Positions 1 through 7,124 of a stretch of 10,653 nucleotides of DNA are shown one piece after another (position 1 is the first letter of the stretch; each line of letters opens with the position of its first letter). The notes below the pieces were generated by a model. That model saw nothing but the letters and a program-made list of their open reading frames with translations. It did no database searches and had not been told where the DNA came from. Both the position numbers and the translations under genes were made by a program. This DNA comes from Candidatus Woesearchaeota archaeon CG10_big_fil_rev_8_21_14_0_10_32_24 (GTDB taxonomy: Archaea; Nanobdellota; Nanobdellia; Woesearchaeales; GW2011-AR9). Where the stretch lies: contig PCYG01000013.1 of assembly GCA_002763025.1 (NCBI GenBank), forward strand, positions 1 to 10,653, read 5' to 3'.

Positions 1-53
1 TATTACAAATGTAATCGGATTCTTATTTCCCCATTTAGAATAAAATCACAAGA

Positions 54-95
54 ATTATAAACCAATTCTACTTATATAATCCTATAACGAGGTGA
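54..95 (+). promoter_or_regulatory. Promoter and ribosome binding site of the DoxX-family gene
   Basis: A TATA-like octamer ATTATAAA lies at 54-61 and a strong Shine-Dalgarno GAGGTGA at 89-95, four bases before the ATG at 100. The end of the TATA octamer is 38 nt from the ATG, so a start of transcription about 24 nt after the TATA gives a leader of about 14 nt that just contains the Shine-Dalgarno. The same 38-nt layout is seen at the gene starting at 5514. Confidence 0.6.
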
Positions 96-99
96 CATT

Positions 100-492
100 A
101 TGTGTATTAAAAAATATTTAAAAGGAAAAGAAGATCTTCTTTATGGAATTTTTAAAGTAATAGTTGGTTTAATGTTCTTCCTTCATGGATGGGGAAAACT
201 ATTTGGAGCAAAAGCAGCACCATTAATGAGTTTATTTGGAGCAGCCGGCGTGATTGAATTTTCAGTTGGAATTATGTTAGTGTTAGGGTTATGGTCTAGA
301 TTAGGTGCATTAATTGCAGGCCTTGAAATGTTGGTAGCATATTTCTATATGCATATTCCCGGCGGATTTAACCCGCTTGCAAATGGTGGTGAAGCTTCCC
401 TACTCTTTTTTGCAACTTTCCTGATAGTATTATATCATGGAAATGGTAAATGGAATTTAGAGAAGGCGTTTTTCAAAAAGGAAACATTTTAG
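100..492 (+). CDS. DoxX-family integral membrane protein
   Basis: This 130-residue protein is almost entirely hydrophobic, with four likely membrane helices at about 16-36, 48-64, 67-87 and 99-113. The first helix ends in H-G-W-G-K-L-F-G (29-36), matching the conserved H-G-x-x-K-L-F-G signature of the DoxX family. The size matches the family, whose members are small four-helix proteins; the name comes from a subunit of an archaeal terminal quinol oxidase, but most members have no established role. The ATG is preceded at ideal distance by GAGGTGA. The gene stands alone and converges on hef with 18 nt between the stop codons. A specific redox function cannot be assigned from the sequence. Confidence 0.85.
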   Translation: MCIKKYLKGKEDLLYGIFKVIVGLMFFLHGWGKLFGAKAAPLMSLFGAAGVIEFSVGIMLVLGLWSRLGALIAGLEMLVAYFYMHIPGGFNPLANGGEASLLFFATFLIVLYHGNGKWNLEKAFFKKETF

Positions 493-519
493 TTTCTTAT
501 TTTTTTTTCTTTATTTTTT
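493..519 (+). terminator. T-rich archaeal-type terminator after the DoxX gene
   Basis: Immediately after the DoxX stop codon the + strand is nearly pure T (27 bases with a run of nine T), with no hairpin in front. Oligo-T tracts of this kind terminate archaeal RNA polymerase. The tract overlaps the end of the convergent hef reading frame, whose stop is at 511-513. Confidence 0.55.
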
Positions 520-3500
520 AAAAATATACTCTTTCTCAAAAAATTCAACTAATCGTTCAGCAGTCTTTTTACCAATACCATCAATCTTCACAAAATCTTC
601 CGAAGAAGATCCTACTACAGATTTAATAGATCCAAAATATTCAAGTAACCGCCGTGCATTCACCAAACCCATATTGGGAATAGAGGACAGGAAAAATTCT
701 TGTTGTTCTATATCTGAAACTGGTTTCCCTGCATGTAAAGAATATGACCTGCCAGTATCTTGTTCTCGTTTTGCCATGACGGCAAGTAAAGATGCCGTAT
801 CCTTTGGATTTTTTGTGTAAAGAATAGGAATATTAAACCCGAGTGCAATAGAAGCTAACATCCCCCAAATCGCATTTGCATGAACTTGCCGAATAGAAAA
901 TATGTCCTCCTCCCCTTCAATAATCAATACAGATTTTTCAAAATTCTGTTTTAATTCACGCATCTGATCTAACAAACGCCGATCTATAATTGATGCAACA
1001 AAATCAGGGACCTTTTTTAATTCAACACCAACTTTTCCAGAAACAACATAATCAGCTGAAATTAATTGTTCCGTTTTTACAGAAACACCTAGCTCCATTA
1101 ATTCTTTTACCACACGATTATTTTTTTCTCTATGATCTGCAACAATTGCAACAACCTGGTCCTTTGGAATAAATTGATCTAAGGTTTTATTTTGTTGTTC
1201 TTGTACTAATGTGAAATCTGATTTTAAAGTATCCAAGTTACGATACATCCTTTTTTCCTTATGATGCGCACTCCATTTATATCCCTCATCTCTTGTACCA
1301 GCTGTCATTAAAATAGAAACCTCACCTTTCTCTAATCTTCCTGTTCGTCCCCTTCGTTGAATTGCGCGAATTGCAGAAGGAACAGGTTCATAGAAAATAA
1401 CTTCATCTACCTTTGGAATATCTAAACCTTCTTCCGCAACAGAAGTTGCAACGAGAATCTGAAATTCACCATTCCTAAATTGATCCAAAATCTCTTTCTG
1501 TTTCTTCTGATTAAAACCAACACCTTTCTTCTTTGCTTGACCTACAAAAACATGAGATTTAATGTTCATTTCATCTAGATTTTTTACAATTAAATTTGCA
1601 GAATCACGAAATTGTGTGAAAATAATAGCTTTTTTATCTTCTGTAATATCCTTAAGCATTTCTTTCAACTTTATCATCTTTGGATGTTCAACATTATTTT
1701 CTACTAATTTTTGTGCATGGTAAAGTGCGGATTTAAAATTAGTATCCAACATTAAATGTTTAACAGCTTTTGTTTTAGAAGTAATTGCTTGTTTCTGGAT
1801 CCCTTCAAGATATTCAGAACATTGATGAACTCCTTGACATTCTAACAATTCTATACCATGTTCAACCTTTAACGCTTCAGCAACAAGTGACATAGCCCGC
1901 ATCGCATCAAAATCTTTTTCACCCATAGAAATTTTCTTAATTAATTCACCCTGTAATTTCAACAAATCCGTTTTCCTTGCATCAGGATCATTACAATATC
2001 CTAATCCCTGTGCTTCCAATAATTTTGATTTCCTACAGTCTTTGAGATACTTTTGAACTAACTTATATTCTTCCGGAAAATCCACAGGCATCCAATTTAA
2101 TTTTACATCTTGGATGTACGGTTTCATATCATGATCTTTATCCGTTCGCACTTCTACTTTTTCAATTTTTAAATTGGTACACACCTGCTTTACAGTTTCT
2201 AAATCCGAACCTGGAGATGCGGTAAGCCCGAGAATACGTGCATATTTAGAGGTTTTTTCATATCGATCAGCAATCCATACATAAGCATATTCTCCCGTAG
2301 CATGATGGGCTTCGTCTATTATTAAGCAGCTCACATTTTGTAATTTCACACGATCGTTGATAATATCATTCTCTACAGTATTATGACTTACTAAAAAATT
2401 TGTGATAAAATTATGTTCTTTTTCGACAGTTAAATCATACACAAACCCCTTATATGGAATAGATTCAATTTCTTTTATTTTAACCCATCGTAACGGTTTT
2501 TCTAGGATATTTAATAATTCTTTAGCTTTTTCAGATTTTAGAAGGGGAAGATTCTTTTTCAAATAATTTTTTGATAGATATCCTGCACTATACGCAATCC
2601 TAAATTGGTCAATAGTTTTTCCACCATTCTTTCTGTGTTCCTGATATGCTAAACGTAATGCTTCTTTAACAGGAAGAATATCTTTTGACCTTGTTCCGTG
2701 TTTTTTAATACCAACTCTTTTAATTTTTGCATTTTTTTTTTTATTTTCATCTAGCTCATCAAATAAAATCATTTTTTGTAAATTATCTTGTCCACTAATC
2801 ACAAGATGGAAACTCTCTGAACAATTAATTGTTCCACCCCTCATTTTTCCTTTCTTTGAGGGATTAAAGGCAATTAAAGAATCAATCCCAAGCGTCAAAA
2901 AGAGCCATTTCAAATCAAAAATAAAATTCTTGCTAATTGAACAAACTCTAAACATATTTTTGTGACCATCACCATCTGCGTTAATAACACCAGATAAAAA
3001 AGATGAAATTTCGCTTTTTTTAGAATTAAAAATAAATTTAGGCACCCTAATGATTTTACTTTTATTTCCTTTTGGTACACCCAATTTGTCCAATACCAAT
3101 GCTAAAACTGTTGAGTAATAAATTGCCCCTTTTTTTGAATTAATTGTGGAAGGTTTAATTCCAAACACTAATTTTACTTTTTTGATAAATTGGTTCAGAA
3201 TCGTTTTATAAAATAACTCAGAATATACTACCTCATTGCCGTGCGCTGAACTTCTATTACCAATATGACCATCAGCAAGCATTGCACCAAGAATGTAAGA
3301 TAAATCTTCATTGAGATAATGGGGTAACCTCAATGGAGTACTTTTTCCAGTTTTATTTGTAATTAGTAAAAAGTCCGGTAAATCTAATTTAACTTTCTTT
3401 GCATCGGCAAAAAAGGTATTTAGAGGCATACTTCTTCTTTTATAATTGTAATATTTTTTATCAACTGGTCCTTTTTCTTGTAATTTTCTAAATAAAATAT

Positions 3501-4260
3501 TAATTAATTCCGTATCAACTAAGCGTAAATTACTTGTTTGAAATTCAAAATACAAATCAATTTTTTGAGAAAGAATTTCTATTTTAGAAGGAGTTGCAAT
3601 ATAATCTCCTTCTTTTAAATCTTCAGATTTTTTCCACTTGATTCTGCCAGAATCATTTATTGTTAATAAAGGATGTTCGGGAGTACATTTCAAAGAATGT
3701 TTCATTTCAGTTTTAATATGAATAATTTTCTTTGCAGGAAGTTTCCAAACATTGGTTGCATTAACATAGGTTATTGAATTTTTTGCGAATCCTAAAACAT
3801 TCTTTTCTATATTTGCGTGAAAACCAATCTTATTTCCATATTTTTTCTTAGAAAGTTCAAATGATTCAACAAAATCTTTTATTGTAATTGGACCATTCTT
3901 AGTATAAATAATTGTATCTCCAGTTACACATTGTGGCGTACTTACGACCACTTGTGCATCCTCCCACATTTCACCTCGTTTCTCGGGACTAACATCACCT
4001 GTAAATAACACAATTTTCTCTTGATTAATGTTGAGATGATTCCTAAAAGATTCAATATGCTGCTCACATAATGGTTTCGTCGGTGCCAACATAAGAATCT
4101 TAGATTTTGGATAATGATGTAACCTCTGCGCTGCTAACATAAATGCAACCGCAGTCTTCCCCATACCCGTAGGCAAAACCACTAAAGTATTAGCTCTTGC
4201 CGCAGTGCCTAAAATTGTCTGTTGATACAATCTCGGAGAGAAGTTCTTAATCATCTCCAT
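511..4260 (-). CDS. hef: Hef: archaeal DEAH helicase / XPF-family nuclease, interrupted by an intein
   Basis: Hef acts on stalled replication forks and branched DNA; it is the archaeal relative of FANCM/XPF. The 1249-residue precursor contains a 517-residue intein (111-627), leaving 732 residues, close to known Hefs. Helicase motifs: Walker A P-T-G-M-G-K-T (30-36), motif Ia A-P-T-K-P (59-63), DEAH 649-652, T-A-S 680-682, motif V at about 937-949, and Q-R-R-G-R-T-G-R (968-975). An insert domain (about 735-850) carries Cys742, 756, 808 and 814. The XPF-type nuclease domain follows (about 1035-1180), with A-D-Y (1069-1071) and E-L-K-x3-D (1080-1086), where the family usually has E-R-K-x3-D. Tandem helix-hairpin-helix motifs end the protein (about 1187-1245). 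Promoter spacing slightly favours the ATG at residue 3 (4254); the first ATG is given. The gene converges with the DoxX gene. Confidence 0.93.
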   Translation of the reverse strand: MEMIKNFSPRLYQQTILGTAARANTLVVLPTGMGKTAVAFMLAAQRLHHYPKSKILMLAPTKPLCEQHIESFRNHLNINQEKIVLFTGDVSPEKRGEMWEDAQVVVSTPQCVTGDTIIYTKNGPITIKDFVESFELSKKKYGNKIGFHANIEKNVLGFAKNSITYVNATNVWKLPAKKIIHIKTEMKHSLKCTPEHPLLTINDSGRIKWKKSEDLKEGDYIATPSKIEILSQKIDLYFEFQTSNLRLVDTELINILFRKLQEKGPVDKKYYNYKRRSMPLNTFFADAKKVKLDLPDFLLITNKTGKSTPLRLPHYLNEDLSYILGAMLADGHIGNRSSAHGNEVVYSELFYKTILNQFIKKVKLVFGIKPSTINSKKGAIYYSTVLALVLDKLGVPKGNKSKIIRVPKFIFNSKKSEISSFLSGVINADGDGHKNMFRVCSISKNFIFDLKWLFLTLGIDSLIAFNPSKKGKMRGGTINCSESFHLVISGQDNLQKMILFDELDENKKKNAKIKRVGIKKHGTRSKDILPVKEALRLAYQEHRKNGGKTIDQFRIAYSAGYLSKNYLKKNLPLLKSEKAKELLNILEKPLRWVKIKEIESIPYKGFVYDLTVEKEHNFITNFLVSHNTVENDIINDRVKLQNVSCLIIDEAHHATGEYAYVWIADRYEKTSKYARILGLTASPGSDLETVKQVCTNLKIEKVEVRTDKDHDMKPYIQDVKLNWMPVDFPEEYKLVQKYLKDCRKSKLLEAQGLGYCNDPDARKTDLLKLQGELIKKISMGEKDFDAMRAMSLVAEALKVEHGIELLECQGVHQCSEYLEGIQKQAITSKTKAVKHLMLDTNFKSALYHAQKLVENNVEHPKMIKLKEMLKDITEDKKAIIFTQFRDSANLIVKNLDEMNIKSHVFVGQAKKKGVGFNQKKQKEILDQFRNGEFQILVATSVAEEGLDIPKVDEVIFYEPVPSAIRAIQRRGRTGRLEKGEVSILMTAGTRDEGYKWSAHHKEKRMYRNLDTLKSDFTLVQEQQNKTLDQFIPKDQVVAIVADHREKNNRVVKELMELGVSVKTEQLISADYVVSGKVGVELKKVPDFVASIIDRRLLDQMRELKQNFEKSVLIIEGEEDIFSIRQVHANAIWGMLASIALGFNIPILYTKNPKDTASLLAVMAKREQDTGRSYSLHAGKPVSDIEQQEFFLSSIPNMGLVNARRLLEYFGSIKSVVGSSSEDFVKIDGIGKKTAERLVEFFEKEYIFKK
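2380..3930 (-). mobile_element. Intein with LAGLIDADG homing endonuclease, inserted in hef
   Basis: Residues 111-627 of the hef reading frame are an intein that excises itself from the precursor and joins STPQ to TVEND. Splicing block A starts with Cys111 (C-V-T-G-D-T). Block B is T-P-E-H-P-L-L-T (193-200) with the TxxH pair Thr193/His196. Block F is at 603-618, and block G ends F-L-V-S-H-N (622-627), followed by extein Thr628. All residues needed for splicing (Cys1, block B His, penultimate His, last Asn, +1 Thr) are present. Between blocks B and F are two LAGLIDADG motifs, L-G-A-M-L-A-D-G (324-331) and L-S-G-V-I-N-A-D-G (422-430), each with its acidic residue, so the endonuclease may be active. 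The reading frame is open throughout. The Hef homologue of Methanocaldococcus jannaschii also carries an intein, as far as I recall. Confidence 0.95.
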
Positions 4261-4276
4261 TTAGGAGAAGACTAGA

Positions 4277-4284
4277 TTTAAAAG
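4277..4284 (-). promoter_or_regulatory. Putative TATA element of hef
   Basis: Read on the - strand this is CTTTTAAA. It lies 22 nt before the ATG of residue 3 and 16 nt before the first ATG. No Shine-Dalgarno is present, so a leaderless transcript is likely, and the spacing fits the ATG at 4254 better than that at 4260. Confidence 0.4.
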
Positions 4285-4443
4285 GCTTGTGGGCACTTGT
4301 CCAGTGTGGGGTGTGGGAATTTGTGTTTAATTGTAGTTCCACTTTTTTTTCATTACGGGCCTCTAATTAAAGCCCGAAACATGAGAATCTATACACAGCC
4401 ATCCAAAGGTGTGGATAACTCCTGTTATGCAGAATTATTACTC
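4285..4443. other. Non-coding spacer upstream of hef with two hairpins and the first boundary core
   Basis: No gene is visible. The + strand can form GTGGGAA (4313-4319) with TTCCAC (4337-4342), with one bulged base, followed directly by eight T (4343-4350). This looks like an intrinsic terminator pointing right, although no + strand gene precedes it. A second hairpin pairs CGGGC (4356-4360) with GCCCG (4372-4376). ATAAC-TCCT-GTTAT (4415-4428), followed by GCAGAATTATT, is the leftmost and most degenerate copy of the boundary core found again at 6847, 9384, 9530 and 10559. Confidence 0.5.
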
Positions 4444-4577
4444 GGGACACTTTAATGTAAATGGAACACTCTCTTGATGGTGCTACGCACTCTATTCTTT
4501 AACTGAATGAATCGGGGAAATCTAAAAGTAAAACTAAACAGTCGGGGGCTAAACTAAAAGTAACGGCGGGAAGAAAT
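4444..4577 (+). repeat. Left arm of module A inverted repeat
   Basis: Five blocks recur as reverse complements, in mirrored order, at 6609-6769. Left to right they are GGGACACTTTA (4444-4454), GAACACTCTC (4464-4473), AATCGGGGAAATC (4510-4522), TCGGGGGC (4542-4549) and GGCGGGAAGAAAT (4565-4577). The sequences between blocks differ in content and somewhat in length. The arm ends 13 nt from the stop codon of the coiled-coil gene. It also holds two copies of CTAAAAGT (4522-4529 and 4554-4561), an octamer found at the same place in modules B and C. Confidence 0.85.
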
Positions 4578-4590
4578 AAGATTACAATTG

Positions 4591-5514
4591 TTATGACTCC
4601 ATTAATTCTCTCAATTCTGAATCCTTTCCTTTTGTTACTAAAACTAACATTTTTTCTAAAAAAGCTTTAAAATTTGGCGGATCAAATCTGCTTCTATTTC
4701 CAATCTGATATGCATGGTTATAATTTATTGATTTTTGGCTGGTAGAACCCTGACAATAAAACCAAATCAATCCTTTTCGGCTTACTTCGCTCATAAAAGT
4801 GACAGTAAATCGTCTTTCATTTTCTTTAGAATCATAATACCCAGAAACCATGTTTCTCTCTTTTTCTTTTTGAAATTTCACATTAGAAAGACCATATGCT
4901 TCCATAAATCCTTTAACTTTCTTCAAAGTATGAGAGTTATTAAAATCCTCAAGATTTGGATCTCTGTACATATCTGCACTTTTATCAAAATTTGTTTCCT
5001 GAACAATCTGCTTTGCTTTTTTTAGATCAATAGGTAAAGCGGCAATCCATTTTTCAGCATCCTCTATGAGTTGTTCAACTTCAACCAAAACAGCATGGGC
5101 TTGTTCTATTTCATGATCTTCAATCGTATCTTTTAAGTGAAGAAGCAACTCTCTAATTTTTCCATTATATAATGAAGAATCTTTAATGAGGTTTGCTGCT
5201 TCTGTATGCAACCTTTCAAAAAGTTGTTGAATATCATGGACACTTCCAGTTACAGTTAATTCATGCTTCCGTAACTTTTCTAGGAAATCTTCAACATGTT
5301 TCTCGTGGTTATCAAATCTTCTTTCTGCTTTTCCAATGTAACGAAAATCACCAAGAGCATGCTTAATATCTTTTACTTCATTCTTTTCCTTTGCAAGAGT
5401 AATATCCCTTTTCAACAATTGTAAATCTGCGGATAAATCTTCAAAGAACTTATGTTCTGTAGCAACCCATTTAATTGCTTCATGAACGTGCTTTTCAAAA
5501 TCCTTTTGATTCAT
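4591..5514 (-). CDS. Helical, coiled-coil-rich protein of unknown function
   Basis: I do not recognise this 307-residue protein. It has no signal peptide and no membrane segment. Residues 1 to about 175 are strongly helical, charged and rich in heptad-like Leu/Ile/Val patterns, suggesting coiled coils or a helical bundle. A compact C-terminal part (about 195-295) looks mixed alpha/beta, with aromatic strands such as R-F-T-V-T-F (235-240) and L-I-W-F-Y-C (249-254). The ATG has GAGG six bases upstream and a TATA box 38 nt upstream. The gene lies 73 nt downstream of the caspase-like protease gene on the same strand, and both sit inside one inverted-repeat-bounded module, so it may be a partner, substrate or regulator of the protease. 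That is inference from position only. Confidence 0.8.
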   Translation of the reverse strand: MNQKDFEKHVHEAIKWVATEHKFFEDLSADLQLLKRDITLAKEKNEVKDIKHALGDFRYIGKAERRFDNHEKHVEDFLEKLRKHELTVTGSVHDIQQLFERLHTEAANLIKDSSLYNGKIRELLLHLKDTIEDHEIEQAHAVLVEVEQLIEDAEKWIAALPIDLKKAKQIVQETNFDKSADMYRDPNLEDFNNSHTLKKVKGFMEAYGLSNVKFQKEKERNMVSGYYDSKENERRFTVTFMSEVSRKGLIWFYCQGSTSQKSINYNHAYQIGNRSRFDPPNFKAFLEKMLVLVTKGKDSELRELMES

Positions 5515-5520
5515 ATTAAT

Positions 5521-5560
5521 CCTCTTTTACTTTAATAGTAAAACTTTAGGAATTTATAAA
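5521..5560 (-). promoter_or_regulatory. Promoter and Shine-Dalgarno of the coiled-coil gene
   Basis: On the - strand a perfect TTTATAAA lies at 5553-5560, and GAGG (within AAAGAGGATT) at 5521-5524, six bases before the ATG. The TATA-to-ATG gap is 38 nt, identical to that of the DoxX gene. The gene therefore has its own promoter even though the protease gene lies just upstream. Confidence 0.65.
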
Positions 5561-5587
5561 CAATTCGGTTTTCAATCTTCTAAAAAA

Positions 5588-6541
5588 TCAAATCAATCGC
5601 ACATCAAAATATCTTAACATTTGAGGAGATTGATAATGATTGCCTAAGTTACGGGGTTCTACAAATTTCAACTTTTTAACAAGACTAGAGTGACAGGGTT
5701 GTCTTGACCATTGATGAAGTTTATGGAAAGTATATTCCGATGCTTCATTAAATGGTTCTAACACTAACTCAGAAAATCTCCTACCTATTGAAAAATATCC
5801 ACTTAAAAAATCACTTAAATCTTGATCATTCCAAGTAGTACTAGTGTTATCAGTCTCACAACTGACAATAGCTGTATAATTTCTTCGTTGAGGATGGACT
5901 CTTAAAGCTTCCAAAAAAGAACCACTATGACAAGCATAAACAAAAACTGCTTTTTTTCCTTTTATTCTGTCTAAGTCCTTAAGCATTTTTTTATATGGTA
6001 ATTGTGAATTCCCCATTTCTATTGATCCATTCTCACCATGAGAAAAAATAATCATTGTTGTTAAAGTATCGTCAGCACTTAAATGAGAAAGTCTTTCAAC
6101 AGCAGCTTTGTATTCTGGCAAAACTTCTTCTGTTCCAGGCCACACTTTAGCAACTTCTTTATAGTCGCTGTGCCAAATTCTTTTCTGTTCGTAATCTCTT
6201 AGTTCTTCCTGCCAGAACTCACGAACTCTTTCTTCAGGATTTATTCTACGGATTCTCGTTACTGCATCAGGAAGCGAAAACACTGCAGTTGTTGTTATAA
6301 GATCATCAATTGCGTTAAGAGGACATCTTTTTCCAAAATCAACTGTACCTGTCATTAACATCTCCCATCTATACAAGTCAATATTACCTGAAACTCTAGG
6401 ATCCCATTTAGGTAACTCTGGAGGAGCTATAAAACCAGTAAGAAAATTTTTTCCTGCAACTAAAAGACCATACTTCTCTTTAGGTTGAAATACTTCATCT
6501 AAAATTGGTTCATCTGTCGGAAATGGAATTATTTGCCCCAT
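5588..6541 (-). CDS. Legumain/caspase-like cysteine protease (clan CD)
   Basis: This 317-residue protein carries the catalytic dyad of clan CD peptidases. A hydrophobic strand ends in F-S-H-G-E-N-G (His168), and 36 residues later another hydrophobic strand ends in Y-A-C-H-S-G-S-F (Cys204). The C-x-S-G-S form resembles legumain/PIG-K (C13) more than true caspases; the segment around C-E-T-D-N-T-S-T-T-W after the next strand may shape the specificity pocket. About 130 residues precede the protease core and are unassigned. There is no signal peptide or membrane helix, so it is probably cytosolic. I chose the second ATG (6541): a perfect TATA box ends 24 nt upstream of it, giving a leaderless mRNA. 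The upstream ATG at 6559 lies inside that gap and could not be transcribed from this TATA. It is the first gene of module A. Confidence 0.8.
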   Translation of the reverse strand: MGQIIPFPTDEPILDEVFQPKEKYGLLVAGKNFLTGFIAPPELPKWDPRVSGNIDLYRWEMLMTGTVDFGKRCPLNAIDDLITTTAVFSLPDAVTRIRRINPEERVREFWQEELRDYEQKRIWHSDYKEVAKVWPGTEEVLPEYKAAVERLSHLSADDTLTTMIIFSHGENGSIEMGNSQLPYKKMLKDLDRIKGKKAVFVYACHSGSFLEALRVHPQRRNYTAIVSCETDNTSTTWNDQDLSDFLSGYFSIGRRFSELVLEPFNEASEYTFHKLHQWSRQPCHSSLVKKLKFVEPRNLGNHYQSPQMLRYFDVRLI

Positions 6542-6565
6542 ATTTATACTAAAAAACATTGTACA

Positions 6566-6580
6566 TTTATAAAGCTTTCT
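6566..6580 (-). promoter_or_regulatory. BRE/TATA promoter of the caspase-like gene
   Basis: On the - strand this reads AGAAAGCTTTATAAA: a purine-rich BRE-like part followed by a perfect TATA octamer (6566-6573). The TATA ends 24 nt before the ATG at 6541. The identical 15-mer with identical 24-nt spacing precedes the receiver-like gene (10413-10427). Confidence 0.75.
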
Positions 6581-6608
6581 ATATTCACTACTTATTAATT
6601 ACAACATA

Positions 6609-6769
6609 ATTTCTTCCCGCCTTAAAGAGATAATTGGTCTGCTATTCTTCGCCCCCGAACCCTGCGAATAGCAGTAATGATTTCCCCGATTAACAAAGTA
6701 AAACCGAGAGTGTTCTAAAAAAACGTATTACTAAATGGCTCGCCTTGCTCGCTGGATGTAAAGTGTCCC
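6609..6769 (-). repeat. Right arm of module A inverted repeat
   Basis: This is the mirror of 4444-4577. On the + strand its blocks are ATTTCTTCCCGCC (6609-6621), GCCCCCGA (6651-6658), GATTTCCCCGATT (6679-6691), GAGAGTGTTC (6706-6715) and TAAAGTGTCCC (6759-6769). One interblock region carries its own perfect 9-bp hairpin, CTGCTATTC (6639-6647) with GAATAGCAG (6666-6674), around the second block. The arm lies upstream of the protease TATA box and so outside that transcript. Confidence 0.85.
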
Positions 6770-6770
6770 T

Positions 6771-6863
6771 GCGTCATAACTTCTCCGCACTACGTGCTAC
6801 GACATGGGGGAATCGCTCCACTTCGTTCCTCTCAAACCCCCATGCTGCATAACATCGTTATGC
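6771..6863 (+). repeat. attC-like boundary element between modules A and B
   Basis: This palindromic element of about 93 nt starts with GCGTCATAAC and ends with GCATAAC-ATC-GTTATGC (6847-6863), followed by GTAATTTTTT. Between them are GCACTACGTGCT (6787-6798, also at 10524) and a perfect 8-bp stem CATGGGGG (6803-6810) with CCCCCATG (6837-6844) enclosing 26 nt. The outer CATAAC and GTTATG are complementary, so the whole strand could fold into one long imperfect hairpin. Length and layout resemble integron attC sites, but the ends do not fit the attC consensus GTTRRRY exactly. The + strand frame here spells 73 codons that I regard as non-coding. Confidence 0.6.
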
Positions 6864-6867
6864 GTAA

Positions 6868-7122
6868 TTTTTTATTTGCCTTGTCGTCGGTAAAAACGCC
6901 AACTTTTCGGATGAAATTCTTGTTCTCCCATACAAAGCTCAAACAGATTTCTTCGGAAAAGCTACGGGCTACGCTGGGAATGTTTAACGTTGGCACTTTC
7001 GTTTATCGGAGATAAAAAACAGTAAACAATTGCTACGCAACTATCTATAACGGATGATAAACGGCTCCGCTTCGCTACGACCCAAATTTTTTCTAAAAGT
7101 TTTAAAGAACGGAGTTGGGGCT
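6868..7122 (+). repeat. Left arm of module B inverted repeat, with two insertions
   Basis: Blocks that recur inverted at 9255-9359 are TTTTTTATTTGCC (6868-6880; its inverted partner is partly at 9345 and fully at 9475), GCTGGGAATGT (6973-6983), GTTGGCACT (6989-6997), TTTTTTCTAAAAGTTTTA (7087-7104, 17 of 18 matching) and GAGTTGGGGCT (7112-7122). Stretches of about 90 nt at 6881-6972 and 6998-7086 have no partner in the shorter right arm. The second contains words such as CTCCGCTTCGCTACG that recur in the boundary elements. The arm ends two bases before the stop codon of the HEPN gene. No gene is seen here. Confidence 0.8.
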
Positions 7123-7124
7123 TT

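Noticed and set aside
2731..2740. Possible frameshift at the run of ten T in the intein
   Set aside because: The frame stays open on both sides and intein blocks downstream are in frame, so the run simply encodes Lys and Asn codons.
4261..4590. tRNA or other structured RNA gene in the spacer upstream of hef
   Set aside because: The hairpins do not form a cloverleaf, no T-loop or anticodon arm is visible, and the rest matches the arm repeats.
4735..5025. Open frame of 96 codons on the + strand inside the coiled-coil gene
   Set aside because: Antisense shadow of a convincing gene with promoter and Shine-Dalgarno; phenylalanine-rich product with no features. The same applies to + strand frames at 990-1172, 8193-8474, 8733-8921 and 10097-10339.
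6542..6559. ATG at 6557-6559 as start of the caspase-like gene
   Set aside because: It lies only six bases after the TATA octamer, upstream of the expected transcript start, whereas the ATG at 6541 has the 24-nt spacing seen at the receiver-like gene.
6794..7015. Open frame of 73 codons on the + strand across the boundary element between modules A and B
   Set aside because: It reads straight through a hairpin repeat also found at 9490 and 10518, has no Shine-Dalgarno or TATA box at the right distance, and has an unstructured, low-quality composition.
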